In this document: in pieces, positions 1 through 7,865 of the stretch
Layout of the letters: each line of letters opens with the position of its first letter
How positions within the stretch are numbered: the stretch's first letter is position 1
Assembly (NCBI GenBank): GCA_946612175.1
Contig: CAMOEO010000017.1
Coordinates: 1-18,943, forward strand
Length of the DNA: 18,943 nucleotides
Reading direction: 5' to 3'
DNA from: an uncultured Verrucomicrobiota bacterium
GTDB taxonomy: Bacteria > Verrucomicrobiota > Kiritimatiellia > RFP12 > UBA3636
The notes under the pieces: generated by a model
What the model was told of the DNA's origin: nothing
What the model saw: only the letters and a program-made list of their open reading frames with translations
Databases searched by the model: none
Program-made: the position numbers and the translations under genes

Positions 1-532
1 CGCCCCCGCCGTCGCCGCCGAACTCTCCCGCGCCGTCTGCGCGGTCGCGCGGGAGGAGGGCGTCGACGGCATCCACCTCGACTTCCTGCGCTACCCCTCC
101 GGATCCCTCCGCGGGAGCCGCGACCCCGCGACCGTCACCGCCCTGCTCGCCCGCCTCCGCGCCGACCTGCGCGCCGCCGCCCCCGCCTGCGCGCTCTCCG
201 TCGCCGTCTACGGCGGCTACCCCGCGTGCGTGAAGAACCGCGGCCAGGACTGGCAGGCATGGCTCGACCGCGGACTCTGCGACCGCTGCGTCCCGATGAA
301 CTACGTCCCGGACCTCGCCGGCCTGCGCCGTCTCGCCGGGATGCAGCGCCGCAACCGCTCCCGCCTGCTCTGCGGCATCGGCGCCTCCTCCAAGGAGTCG
401 CTCCTCGAGCCCGACGGGCTCGTCGAGCAGCTTCGCGAGGCCTACGCCCTCGGCTACGCGGGCGCCGCGATCTACGCGTTCGACGACCGCTTCGTCGAGG
501 AGCTCGTCCCCGCCCTGCGCCTCGCCCGCTAG
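1..532 (+). CDS. GHL10-like glycoside hydrolase, C-terminal fragment (5' end outside window)
   Basis: The open frame starts at base 2 and ends at the TAG at 530-532, giving 176 residues of a protein that begins before the window. It contains GVDGIHLDFLRYP near its start and later GQDWQAWLDRG followed by CVPMNY. These are hallmarks of the glycosyl-hydrolase-like family 10 (DUF187/GHL10) TIM barrel: the first is the strand carrying the acidic active-site residue, the second the late 'bad for public view, working in private' segment that places a Trp and a Met-Asn-Tyr near the substrate. Proteins of this family act on polysaccharides outside the cytoplasm, but the exact substrate cannot be read from this fragment. 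The signal peptide, if any, lies outside the window. The gene ends 77 bp before the next start and is separated from it by GC-rich hairpins and a promoter-like sequence, so it is probably a separate transcript. I am fairly sure of the family but not of the specificity. Confidence 0.75.
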   Translation, partial: APAVAAELSRAVCAVAREEGVDGIHLDFLRYPSGSLRGSRDPATVTALLARLRADLRAAAPACALSVAVYGGYPACVKNRGQDWQAWLDRGLCDRCVPMNYVPDLAGLRRLAGMQRRNRSRLLCGIGASSKESLLEPDGLVEQLREAYALGYAGAAIYAFDDRFVEELVPALRLAR

Positions 533-557
533 CGCGCCCGGGCGCGCGAAGCGCGCG
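532..557. other. GC-rich inverted repeats between genes (possible terminator or processing hairpin)
   Basis: GCGCGCCC/GGGCGCGC at 532-547 is a perfect 16-bp palindrome overlapping the stop codon of the hydrolase. An alternative fold pairs 542-547 with 551-556 around a GAA triloop. There is no T-tract, so an intrinsic terminator is only a possibility. Confidence 0.35.
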
Positions 558-563
558 GAAGAG

Positions 564-592
564 TTGCCCCGGGGCGGGCTTTGTAGTATGAT
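564..592 (+). promoter_or_regulatory. Sigma70-like promoter for the LptF/VanZ/fkp/rsmA block
   Basis: TTGCCC (564-569) and TATGAT (587-592) are separated by exactly 17 bp. Transcription would begin near 599, giving a leader of only about 11 nt before the ATG at 610. This fits the absence of a Shine-Dalgarno sequence there. The motif match is by eye. Confidence 0.55.
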
Positions 593-609
593 GCGGCGCC
601 GTTTCCCGC

Positions 610-2211
610 ATGCGCACCCTCCACCGCTACATCCTCTCCAACTTCCTCGTGACGTTCACGATGGCGCTCGCCGTCCTCACGTTCGTCATGACGGTCGGCC
701 TCGTCTTCGGCTCGCTCAAGTACATCGCCCGCGGCATGGACGCGATGCTCGTCCTGCGCTTCCTCCTGCGCAACCTCCCCGGCACCCTCTCCTACTCCGT
801 GCCGGTCGCCGTCCTCGTCGCCTCCCTCCTCGTCTTCTCCCGGCTCTCCTCCGACAGCGAGATCTCCGCCATGCGCTCCTGCGGCGTCCCGCTGCGCCGC
901 ATCATGCGGACGCCCGTCCTGCTCGCCGTCCTGCTCTCCCTCGTCTGCATCCACGTCAACGACAACGTCTCCCCCGACGCCGCCTACGTCCGCTCGCTCC
1001 GCCGGAGCTCCTTCCGCCTCAACGACATCACCGCGCTCATCGAGCCCGGCCGCTGGGTCCAGGTCGGGGTCTACGACATCTTCGTCGCGAAGCGCGACGC
1101 GGACGTCCTGCTCGACCTCTGCGTCAACGAGCAGCTTCCGAACGGCGGGACGCGCGAGATCCGGGCCGCCTCCGCGAAGATCGCCAGCGACGAGAACGGC
1201 GCCACCCGCCTGTTCATGACGGACGTCACCGTCGACCCCTGGCAGGACAACAGCCCCGGCATGGCCCACCTCGCCACCTACTCCGTCCCCGTCGCCGCCC
1301 TCGCCGTCAAGGAGGAGAAGGGGGAGGAGCGGACGCGCCGAGACCAGCCGGAGTCCGGCGAGCCGCGGCGCCGCGCCAAGGACCTCCCCACCTGGGCGCT
1401 CGTCCGCAACGTCCTCGTCGCCCGCCGCTACCCGCCCGTCACGGAGACCGAGCGCGCCCGCCTCGCCCGGCACGCCGCCGCCTCCGAACAGGCAGCCTAC
1501 GACCTGGCGCACCCCGAGGAGGCCGCCGCCGCGGCCATCTCCAACGCCGTCGTCGCGGCGGCCTCCGCCGCGCTCTCCAACGCGGTCGCCGAGATCCGCG
1601 AGGCCTCCGCAGCGCTCTCCAACGCCGTGGCCGCCGCCCCGCTCGCGGATGCCGCGGGCGAACCCCGCGCGGCCCCCGCCTTCGATTCCGCCGCCGCGGC
1701 CCGCGCCGTCGAGCTGCTCTCCGCCGCCGCGCGCTCCGCCTCCGCGGCGGACCTTACCAACGCCCTCGCCGCCGCTTCCGCCGCCGCCCTCACGAACGCC
1801 CTCGCCGCCGCCGCGGAGCATCCCGTCGTCCCGCCCTCCGCGGCCGAGCTCGAGGCGCGCGCCGCCTTCCAGAAGAGCCGCCTCGTCCAGATCCGAGCGG
1901 AGCTCCGCCCCCGTTTCGCGGCCGAGCGCGAGATCTCCCGCGCCAAGACCGAGATCGGCTCCCGCCTTACGCTCGCCCTCGCCTGCCTCTGCTTCGTCCT
2001 CGTCGGCATCCCCCTCGGCATCCAGAGCCACCGCCGCCAGTCCTCCGTCGGCCTCGGCATCTCGCTCGGCGTGGCCGGCGCGTTCTACTTCTTCTGCATC
2101 ACCGCCGTCTCCCTCTCCAAGAAGCCCGAGCTCCACGCCCACTGGATCCTCGTCGTCCCCGTCGTCGCCTGCCTCGTCCTCTCGGCCTTCCTGGTCTCCC
2201 GGAACGACTAG
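610..2211 (+). CDS. LptF/LptG family LPS-export permease with Ala-rich repeat insertion
   Basis: A 533-residue inner-membrane protein. Residues 8-110 hold the first three membrane helices, including the VPVAVLVASLLVFSRL segment and the SEISAMRSCGVPL coupling-helix region typical of LptF/LptG. Residues about 435-530 hold the last three, with the family signature LVGIPLGIQS (464-473). The family forms the transmembrane part of the LptB2FG transporter that extracts lipopolysaccharide and passes it to LptC/LptA. The segment between, normally a periplasmic jellyroll, is expanded here. It contains a charged linker (233-258) and an Ala-rich stretch (306-402) in which ALSNAVA/ALTNALA-like units recur about five times. 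That makes the protein longer than the usual 350-400 residues. LptF and LptG cannot be told apart here. No Shine-Dalgarno precedes the ATG. The gene leads a tight block, with vanZ-like starting 6 bp after its stop. Confidence 0.88.
   Translation: MRTLHRYILSNFLVTFTMALAVLTFVMTVGLVFGSLKYIARGMDAMLVLRFLLRNLPGTLSYSVPVAVLVASLLVFSRLSSDSEISAMRSCGVPLRRIMRTPVLLAVLLSLVCIHVNDNVSPDAAYVRSLRRSSFRLNDITALIEPGRWVQVGVYDIFVAKRDADVLLDLCVNEQLPNGGTREIRAASAKIASDENGATRLFMTDVTVDPWQDNSPGMAHLATYSVPVAALAVKEEKGEERTRRDQPESGEPRRRAKDLPTWALVRNVLVARRYPPVTETERARLARHAAASEQAAYDLAHPEEAAAAAISNAVVAAASAALSNAVAEIREASAALSNAVAAAPLADAAGEPRAAPAFDSAAAARAVELLSAAARSASAADLTNALAAASAAALTNALAAAAEHPVVPPSAAELEARAAFQKSRLVQIRAELRPRFAAEREISRAKTEIGSRLTLALACLCFVLVGIPLGIQSHRRQSSVGLGISLGVAGAFYFFCITAVSLSKKPELHAHWILVVPVVACLVLSAFLVSRND
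1525..1815 (+). repeat. Degenerate SNAV/TNAL coding repeat inside the LptF-like gene
   Basis: Units encoding AISNAV, ALSNAV, ALSNAV, DLTNAL and ALTNAL are spaced through an otherwise Ala-rich segment (residues 306-402). They share the core (S/T)NA(V/L). They look like an expanded helical or coiled repeat in the periplasmic part of the permease. I see no stop codon or frameshift, so it is translated. Confidence 0.7.
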
Positions 2212-2217
2212 CCCGCC

Positions 2218-2643
2218 ATGACCGCGCCCGCCGTCCCCCCTCCCCTCCTCTCCCGCCGCCCCCTCCGCCTCGCCGCGCGGGCGGCCTTCGCGGCCGCGCT
2301 CGCCTTCGTCCTGTTCTTCTCGCTCTACCCCCACGACGCCGTCGACGCGACGTTCTCCCGCGAGACGCAGTCCCTCGACTGGCTCTTCCACTCCGTCTGC
2401 TACGCAGCGCTCCCCCTCCTCCTCCTCGCCGGCCACGCCCGCGCCCCGCTCCCCCTCCTCCGCCGGCTCGACGCCGCCCTTCTCTTCGCCGCCCTCGGCT
2501 GCGCGCTCGAGCTCGCCCAGGCCCTCCTTCCCTTCGTCGCGCGCTCCTGCACCCTCTCCGACGCCCGCAGCAACGCCCTCGGCGCCCTCCTCGGCGCGCT
2601 CCTTCTCCCCGCCCGACTCCTTCCCCCCGCCCCCTCCCGCTGA
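2218..2643 (+). CDS. VanZ-like family membrane protein
   Basis: A 141-residue protein with about four hydrophobic segments. An early helix ends with FFSLYPHD, followed by DWLFHSVCYAALPLLLL (matching the VanZ D-x2-xHxxxY pattern) and later ALELAQALLPF plus SDARSNALGALLGALL. The last two carry the family's conserved E-xxQ and D-xxxNxxG motifs. VanZ-like proteins are widespread small membrane proteins. Only a minority relate to teicoplanin resistance, and the biochemical role of the others is unsettled. The start codon lies 6 bp after the LptF-like stop, preceded by cccgcc rather than a Shine-Dalgarno, so translation is probably coupled. Its place between an LPS-transport gene and a nucleotide-sugar gene suggests an envelope function. 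That is inference. Confidence 0.8.
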   Translation: MTAPAVPPPLLSRRPLRLAARAAFAAALAFVLFFSLYPHDAVDATFSRETQSLDWLFHSVCYAALPLLLLAGHARAPLPLLRRLDAALLFAALGCALELAQALLPFVARSCTLSDARSNALGALLGALLLPARLLPPAPSR

Positions 2644-2651
2644 CCCCCGCC

Positions 2652-5495
2652 ATGCAAGCCCTCCTCTCCCTCCCCCCCGCCGCCGTCCGCCTCGGCCTCG
2701 CGGACCTGCCCCGCGTCGACTTCGCCGACAGCGACCCCCCCGGCCGCCAGCTCGGCTCCGGCGGCGGCACCGCCCACCTCCTCGCCCGCGCCCTGCACGC
2801 CCTCGCGCCCGACGCCACGCTCGCCGAGTGGCTCGCCGCCTCGCCCAAGCTCGTCGTCCACGCCTCCGGCCAGTCGCGCCGCCTCCCCGCCTACGCCCCC
2901 GAGGGCAAGTCCCGCCTTCCCGTCCCGCCCGTCGCCGGCGCCGTCGGCCAGACCCCCGGCCAGACGCTCGTCGACGTCCAGCTCGACGACTTCGCGCGCC
3001 TCCTCCGCGCCGCGCCGCCCTCCTACCGCGTCGCCGTCGCCTGCGGCGACACCCTCGTCCGCCTCCCCGGCGCCCTGCCCCGCATCCCCGAGGCCGACGT
3101 CCTCGTCGTCGGCATCCCCTCCTCCCCCGAGGAGGCCTCCGGCCACGGCGTGCTCTTCTCCCGCGACCCCGCCGCCGGCGCCATCGAGTTCTTCCTCCAG
3201 AAGCCCTCCCCCGCCCGCATCGCCGAGCTCGCCGCCGAGTTCCCGTTCTCCCTCGACTCCGGCCTCTGGCTCTTCTCCGAGCGCGCCATCCGCGTCCTGC
3301 TCGCCAAGTGCGGGTGGGATGACGCGACGCGCTCCTTCCCCGGCGGCGTCCCCCTCCCCTACGACCTCTACGACCGCTTCGGCACCGCCCTCGGCCGCAA
3401 TCCCGCCGCCCCCGACCCCGACATCGGCGCCCTCTCCTCCGCCGTCCTCGCCCTCCCCGACGGCCGGTTCTACCACTTCGGCACCAACCGCTCCGTCCTC
3501 CACTCCGTCGCCGAGCTCGTCCACCCCGCCGGGGAGCGCCGCGCCTTCGGCCACGACTCCGACGCCGGCGCCCCCGCCGACCGCTTCCTCCTCCACGCCG
3601 ACGCCCCAGCCGTCCCCGCCTCCGTCCGCCCCCTCTGGATCGAAAACGCCTGCGTGCCCCCCTCCTGGACACTCGAGGGCGAGCACGTCCTCACCGGCCT
3701 TCCCCCCAACGCCTGGTCCGTCTCCCTCCCCCGCGGCGCCTGCGTCGACGCCGTCCCGTTCGCCCCCGCCCCGCTCGAGGCCCTCCGCGTCTACGGCTTC
3801 GACGACGCCTTCAAGGGCGCCCTCTCCGACCCCGCCACGCGCTACCTCGGCCGCCCCTTCCCCGAATGGCTCCGCGCCCGCTCCCTCTCCTTCGAGGAGG
3901 CCGGGCTCGACCCCGCCGCCGACCTCCAGGACGCCCCCCTCTTCCCCCTCCTCGACTGGTCCGACCCCGCCGCCGGCGCCGTCCTGCGCTGGATGGCCGC
4001 CGACCCCGCCGAGGTCGACGGCCGCGCCCGCTGGCTCGCCGCCCCCCGCGTCTCCGCCACCGACCTCGTCCAGCGCGGCGACCTCGCCCCGCGCGCCGCC
4101 CGCCGCGCCGCCTTCCTGCGCGCCGGCGCCGACGCCCTCGGCCCCGCCGGCTGGGCGCGCGACGCCCTCCGCCTCGACCTGGCCGACTACGCCGCCTCCG
4201 TCCGCGCCGGCGCCCTCCCCGAGCCCCCCGCCGTCCCCGCCGACGCCCCGCCCCTCGCGCGCGTTCACGACGCCATGTTCCGCGCCGCCCTCTCCGACGG
4301 CGCCCCCGACCCCGCCTTCGCCGCCCTCCGCGACCTGCTCGTCTCCGACCTCGCCCTCTCCCCCGTCCGCCCCGAGCGCGACCTGCTCGACAACCAGATC
4401 GTCTGGGGCCGCGCCCCCGCGCGCCTCGACCTCGCCGGCGGCTGGTCCGACACCCCGCCCTACTGTCTCGAGCACGGGGGCCGCGTCGTCAACGTCGCCG
4501 TCGACCTCAACGGCCAGCCCCCCATCCAGGCCTTCGCCACCGTCCGCCCCGAGCCCAACCTCGTCCTCCACTCCATCGACCTCGGCCTCACCGAGACGAT
4601 CTCCACCTACGAGGAGCTCTGCTCGCCCTCCGCCCTCGGCCCCTTCTCCATCCCCCGCGCCGCCCTCCGCCTCGCCGGCTTCGACCCCCGCTTCGCCTCC
4701 GGCGCCGCCCCCACCCTCGCCGAGCAGCTCCGCCGCACCATGGGCGGCGGCATCGAGCTCTCCACCCTCTGCGCCATCCCCAAGGGCTCCGGCCTCGGCA
4801 CCAGCTCCATCCTCTCCGCGACGCTCCTCGGCGTCCTCGGCGAGATGTGCTCCCTGCGCTGGAGCGCGCGCGACCTCTTCGCCCGCACCACCGTCCTCGA
4901 GCAGCTGCTCACCTCCGGCGGCGGCTGGCAGGACCAGCTCGGCGGCGTCCTCCCCGGCGCCAAGATCGCCGCCACCGCCCCCGGCCTCCGCCAGGACCCC
5001 GACGTGCGCTACCTGCCCGAGGGCCTGCTCGACGACCTCTTCCGCTCCGGCCGCGCCCTGCTCTACTACACCGGCCTGACCCGCGTCGCCCGCTCCATCC
5101 TCGCCGAGATCGTCCGCAGCCTCTTCCTCGGCGACCGCCGCACGCTCTCCCTCATCGCCGACATCGCCTGCAACGCCGGCTTCGCCGCCGACGCCATCCA
5201 GCGCGCCGACGAGGACGCCCTCTGCGAGGCCCTCCGCCGCAGCTGGCGCCTCAACTGCGACCTCGACTCCGGCACCTGCCCGCCCGTCCTCGTTCCGGTC
5301 ATCTCCGCCTTCGAACGCCACGGCGCCGCCTTCAAGCTCCTCGGCGCCGGCGGCGGCGGCTACCTGCTCGCCGTCGCCCCCGATCCCGCCGCCGCCGCCG
5401 CCATCCGCGAGGATCTCCTCCGCGCCGCCCCCAACCCCGGCGCCCGCTTCGTCTCCCCCTCCCTCTCCCGCGGCCTCCAGATCACCCGCTCCTAG
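2652..5495 (+). CDS. fkp: Bifunctional L-fucokinase / GDP-L-fucose pyrophosphorylase
   Basis: This 947-residue protein matches the roughly 950 residues of Bacteroides Fkp. It converts free L-fucose to fucose-1-phosphate (ATP-dependent) and then to GDP-L-fucose (GTP-dependent), the salvage route for fucosylating surface glycans. The N-terminal pyrophosphorylase half has the nucleotide-binding loop LGSGGGT (34-40) and HASGQSRRLPAYAPEGKS (70-87). The C-terminal half is a GHMP kinase: APARLDLAGGWSDTPPY (588-604), the phosphate-binding loop PKGSGLGTSS (710-719) and LGAGGGGY (897-904). I chose the ATG at 2652, 8 bp after the VanZ-like stop, because the Fkp N-terminus begins there. The same frame stays open far upstream only because of the GC bias. 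It has no Shine-Dalgarno and is probably translationally coupled. Together with the upstream LptF-like gene it points to surface polysaccharide or LPS carrying fucose. Confidence 0.93.
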   Translation: MQALLSLPPAAVRLGLADLPRVDFADSDPPGRQLGSGGGTAHLLARALHALAPDATLAEWLAASPKLVVHASGQSRRLPAYAPEGKSRLPVPPVAGAVGQTPGQTLVDVQLDDFARLLRAAPPSYRVAVACGDTLVRLPGALPRIPEADVLVVGIPSSPEEASGHGVLFSRDPAAGAIEFFLQKPSPARIAELAAEFPFSLDSGLWLFSERAIRVLLAKCGWDDATRSFPGGVPLPYDLYDRFGTALGRNPAAPDPDIGALSSAVLALPDGRFYHFGTNRSVLHSVAELVHPAGERRAFGHDSDAGAPADRFLLHADAPAVPASVRPLWIENACVPPSWTLEGEHVLTGLPPNAWSVSLPRGACVDAVPFAPAPLEALRVYGFDDAFKGALSDPATRYLGRPFPEWLRARSLSFEEAGLDPAADLQDAPLFPLLDWSDPAAGAVLRWMAADPAEVDGRARWLAAPRVSATDLVQRGDLAPRAARRAAFLRAGADALGPAGWARDALRLDLADYAASVRAGALPEPPAVPADAPPLARVHDAMFRAALSDGAPDPAFAALRDLLVSDLALSPVRPERDLLDNQIVWGRAPARLDLAGGWSDTPPYCLEHGGRVVNVAVDLNGQPPIQAFATVRPEPNLVLHSIDLGLTETISTYEELCSPSALGPFSIPRAALRLAGFDPRFASGAAPTLAEQLRRTMGGGIELSTLCAIPKGSGLGTSSILSATLLGVLGEMCSLRWSARDLFARTTVLEQLLTSGGGWQDQLGGVLPGAKIAATAPGLRQDPDVRYLPEGLLDDLFRSGRALLYYTGLTRVARSILAEIVRSLFLGDRRTLSLIADIACNAGFAADAIQRADEDALCEALRRSWRLNCDLDSGTCPPVLVPVISAFERHGAAFKLLGAGGGGYLLAVAPDPAAAAAIREDLLRAAPNPGARFVSPSLSRGLQITRS

Positions 5496-5510
5496 CCCCC
5501 TCCCGAGGAA

Positions 5511-6410
5511 ATGCCCCCCGCCGCCGCGCCCGAACCCGCCGCCGCCAACCTCTGCTCCCCCCGCGAGGTCTCGGCCCTCCTTCGCGCCCGCGGCATCCGC
5601 CCCAGCAAGGCCCTCGGCCAGAACTTTCTCGTCGACCGCCACGTTCTCGACCGCATCGTCGCCGCCGCCGACCTCCCGCCCGGCGCCCGCGTCCTCGAGG
5701 TCGGCGCCGGCCTCGGCGTCCTCACCTCCGCCCTTCTCGACGCCGGCGCCCGCGTGACCGCCGTCGAGAAGGACCCCGCCCTCCAGCCGATCCTCCGCGA
5801 GCGCCTCGGCGCCCGCCCCGGCTTCGAGCTCGTCTGCGGCGACGCCCTCGCGCTCGACTACGCCGCCCTCTTCGCCCCCGGCGCCTGCACGCACCTCGTC
5901 TCCAACCTCCCCTACTCCGTCGGCTCCCGCGTCGTCGTCGCCGCCGCCACCTGCCCGCGCCCGCCCGAGCGCATGACCCTCCTGCTCCAGAAGGAGGTCG
6001 GCGACCGCTTCGCCGCCCCCGAGGGCTCCCCCGGGCGCGGCGCCGTCTCCGTCTGGCTCCAGCGCCTCTACGACGTCTCCGCCGTCCGCGAGGGCCCGCC
6101 CGCCTGCTTCGTCCCCCGCCCCGAGGTCACCTCCGTCGTCCTCGTCCTCGCCCGCCACGGCCGCCACCCCCTCCCCCCCGCCCACGACGCCCTCCTCCGC
6201 GACCTCTCCCGCGCCGCCTTCCTCCACCGCCGCAAGCAGCTCGCCGCCTCCCTCCGCTCCGCCGGCCCCCTCTCCCGCCCCGCCGACTTCGTCCGCGACG
6301 CCCTCGCCGCCTGCGGCCTCCCCCCCACCGCCCGCCCCGAGGAGCTCTCCGTCGCCCAGTGGATCGGCTTCTCCCGCCGCTGGCTCCCCCCGGACGCCCC
6401 CGGCGCGTAG
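5511..6410 (+). CDS. rsmA: 16S rRNA (adenine-N6,N6)-dimethyltransferase
   Basis: A 299-residue S-adenosylmethionine-dependent methylase (RsmA/KsgA) that dimethylates two adjacent adenosines in the 3'-terminal hairpin of 16S rRNA during late 30S assembly. Visible motifs, in order, are KALGQNFLVD (33-42), the SAM-binding EVGAGLG (63-69), the acidic residue in VEKD (85-88), GDAL (110-113), and the catalytic NLPY (132-135) where the target base stacks. They are followed by CFVPRPEVTSVV, typical of the family. The start is preceded by GAGG two bases upstream of the ATG, an unusually short spacing. The N-terminal 35 residues before GQNFL are comparable to other bacterial members, so the start is acceptable. 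It lies 15 bp after fkp and is likely the last gene of the block. Confidence 0.94.
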   Translation: MPPAAAPEPAAANLCSPREVSALLRARGIRPSKALGQNFLVDRHVLDRIVAAADLPPGARVLEVGAGLGVLTSALLDAGARVTAVEKDPALQPILRERLGARPGFELVCGDALALDYAALFAPGACTHLVSNLPYSVGSRVVVAAATCPRPPERMTLLLQKEVGDRFAAPEGSPGRGAVSVWLQRLYDVSAVREGPPACFVPRPEVTSVVLVLARHGRHPLPPAHDALLRDLSRAAFLHRRKQLAASLRSAGPLSRPADFVRDALAACGLPPTARPEELSVAQWIGFSRRWLPPDAPGA

Positions 6411-6417
6411 TTTCGGC

Positions 6418-6446
6418 TTGAATTTCGGCCGCGCAAGCCGTAGACT
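6418..6446 (+). promoter_or_regulatory. Sigma70-like promoter of serS
   Basis: TTGAAT (6418-6423) and TAGACT (6441-6446) with a 17-bp spacer lie just after the rsmA stop and 31 bp before the serS ATG. This suggests serS is transcribed independently of the preceding block. Confidence 0.6.
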
Positions 6447-6477
6447 CTCCGCTCGTCCCAACCGCACAGGTGATCCC

Positions 6478-7755
6478 ATGCTCGACCTCAAGAAAATCCG
6501 CGAAACCCCCGACGCCGTCAAGGAGGGCCTCGTCGCCCGCGGCGCCGATCCCGCCGCCATCGACGAAATCCTCGCCCTCGACGCCGTCCGCCGCGAGAAG
6601 ACCGCCGCCGTCCAGGCGCTCCAGAACGAGCGCAACGCCACCTCCAGGAAGATCGGCGCCGCGAAGAAGGCCGGCGAGGACACCTCCGCCATCCAGGCCG
6701 AGATGCGCGCCCTCGGCGACCGCATCGCCGCGCTCGACAAGGAGGCCTCCGAGGTCGACGAGAAGCAGCGCTCGATCCTCCTCGCCCTCCCCAATCTCCC
6801 CGCGCCCGGCGTCGTCCCCGGCGGCAAGGAGGCCAACGAGGTCGTCTCCGTCTGGGGCGAGAAGCCCGTCTTCGACGGCTTCGAGCCCAAGGACCACGTC
6901 GAGCTCTGCACCCAGCTCGGCCTCGTCGACTACGACCGCGGCGTCCGCATGGGCGGCAACGGCTTCTGGCTCTACCGCGGCATGGGCGCGCGCCTGGAGT
7001 GGGCGCTTCTCAACTACTTCGTCCAGGAGCACCTCAAGGACGGCTTCGAGTTCATCCTCCCGCCGCACCTGCTCACCTACGAATGCGGCCTCACGGCCGG
7101 CCAGTTCCCGAAGTTCGAGGAGGACGTCTTCCGCCTCAAGGAGGAGGGCTTCCAGTTCCTTCTCCCGACGGCCGAGACGGCGCTCGTCAACCTCCACCGC
7201 GGCGAGATCCTCGAGGAGAGGGACCTGCCGCTCAAGATGTTCGCCTACACGCCCTGCTACCGCCGCGAGGCGGGCTCCTACCGCAAGGAGGAGCGCGGCA
7301 TGGTGCGCGGCCACCAGTTCAACAAGGTCGAGATGTTCGCCTACACGCTCCCGGAGCAGTCGGAGGAGATGCTGCAGCTCCTGATCCGCAAGGCGTGCCG
7401 GCTCGTCGAGGGCCTCGGCCTGCACTACCGGCTCTCGAAGCTCGCCGCGGGCGACTGCTCCGCGTCGATGGCGACGACCTACGACGTGGAGCTCTGGATC
7501 CCCTCGATGGGCGTCTACAAGGAGTGCTCGTCCGTCTCCAACGCGATGGACTACCAGGCGCGCCGCGGCAACATGAAGTTCCGCCGCGCGGCGACGAAGA
7601 AGACCGAGTTCCTCCACACGCTCAACGGCTCCGGCCTCGCCACCTCGCGCCTCCTGCCCGCCATCGTCGAGCAGTTCCAGCGCGCCGACGGCTCGGTCGT
7701 CATCCCGGAGGTCCTCCGCCCCTTCCTCGGCGGCGCCTCCGTCATCGAGCCCTAG
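6478..7755 (+). CDS. serS: Seryl-tRNA synthetase
   Basis: A 425-residue class II aminoacyl-tRNA synthetase that charges tRNA-Ser (and tRNA-Sec where present). The N-terminus MLDLKKIRETPDAVKEGL and the following charged helical hairpin (about 27-105) are the tRNA-binding coiled-coil arm. The catalytic core shows the serine-site TAE (231-233), class II motif 2 with RREAGSYRKEERGM (262-275) leading to RGHQFNKVEMF, and motif 3 NGSGLATSRLLPAI (383-396). The start is fixed by an AGGTGAT Shine-Dalgarno at 6468-6474 and by the family N-terminus. An in-frame ATG at 6418 overlaps the promoter and is rejected. The C-terminus IPEVLRPFLGG is standard. The gene ends 30 bp before the first palindromic repeat of the next region, which may help end transcription. 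Confidence 0.95.
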   Translation: MLDLKKIRETPDAVKEGLVARGADPAAIDEILALDAVRREKTAAVQALQNERNATSRKIGAAKKAGEDTSAIQAEMRALGDRIAALDKEASEVDEKQRSILLALPNLPAPGVVPGGKEANEVVSVWGEKPVFDGFEPKDHVELCTQLGLVDYDRGVRMGGNGFWLYRGMGARLEWALLNYFVQEHLKDGFEFILPPHLLTYECGLTAGQFPKFEEDVFRLKEEGFQFLLPTAETALVNLHRGEILEERDLPLKMFAYTPCYRREAGSYRKEERGMVRGHQFNKVEMFAYTLPEQSEEMLQLLIRKACRLVEGLGLHYRLSKLAAGDCSASMATTYDVELWIPSMGVYKECSSVSNAMDYQARRGNMKFRRAATKKTEFLHTLNGSGLATSRLLPAIVEQFQRADGSVVIPEVLRPFLGGASVIEP

Positions 7756-7784
7756 CGCCCGCGCCTTGCGCCCGCGCCCTTGCG

Positions 7785-7862
7785 CCCGCGCATCCATGCG
7801 CGGGTGTCTCGCTCTCGCGCATCCATGCGCGAGTCCCTCGCTCTCGCGCATCCATGCGCGGG
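7785..7862. repeat. Three 20-bp palindromic REP-like repeats, 29-bp period
   Basis: Copies lie at 7785-7804, 7814-7833 and 7843-7862, exactly 29 bp apart. The core is CTCGCGCATCCATGCGCGAG, with 9-bp arms and a CC centre. The first copy has CCC/GGG outer bases, and the third has an unmatched CTC/GGG end. They fill the gap between convergent serS and the RAYT gene, where stem-loops could act as a bidirectional terminator or shield the mRNA ends. Confidence 0.9.
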
Positions 7863-7865
7863 TCC

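Noticed and set aside
2218..2643. Glycopeptide resistance gene vanZ proper
   Set aside because: Only family-level motifs are visible and there are no other van genes. The setting is envelope biogenesis.
564..2651. Upstream extension of the fkp frame to 564
   Set aside because: The added part is Pro/Arg low complexity overlapping two recognised genes. The family N-terminus begins at 2652, just after the VanZ-like stop.
529..3672. Long minus-strand open frame (over 1000 codons) opposite the LptF-like, VanZ-like and fkp genes
   Set aside because: Its translation is Arg/Gly then Glu/Gly low complexity, the mirror of C-rich third positions in the real plus-strand genes, and it shows no domain.
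2400..6911. Minus-strand open frame of about 1500 codons across fkp, rsmA and serS
   Set aside because: It is Gly/Ala/Glu-rich nonsense spanning three well-supported plus-strand genes, a GC-bias artefact.
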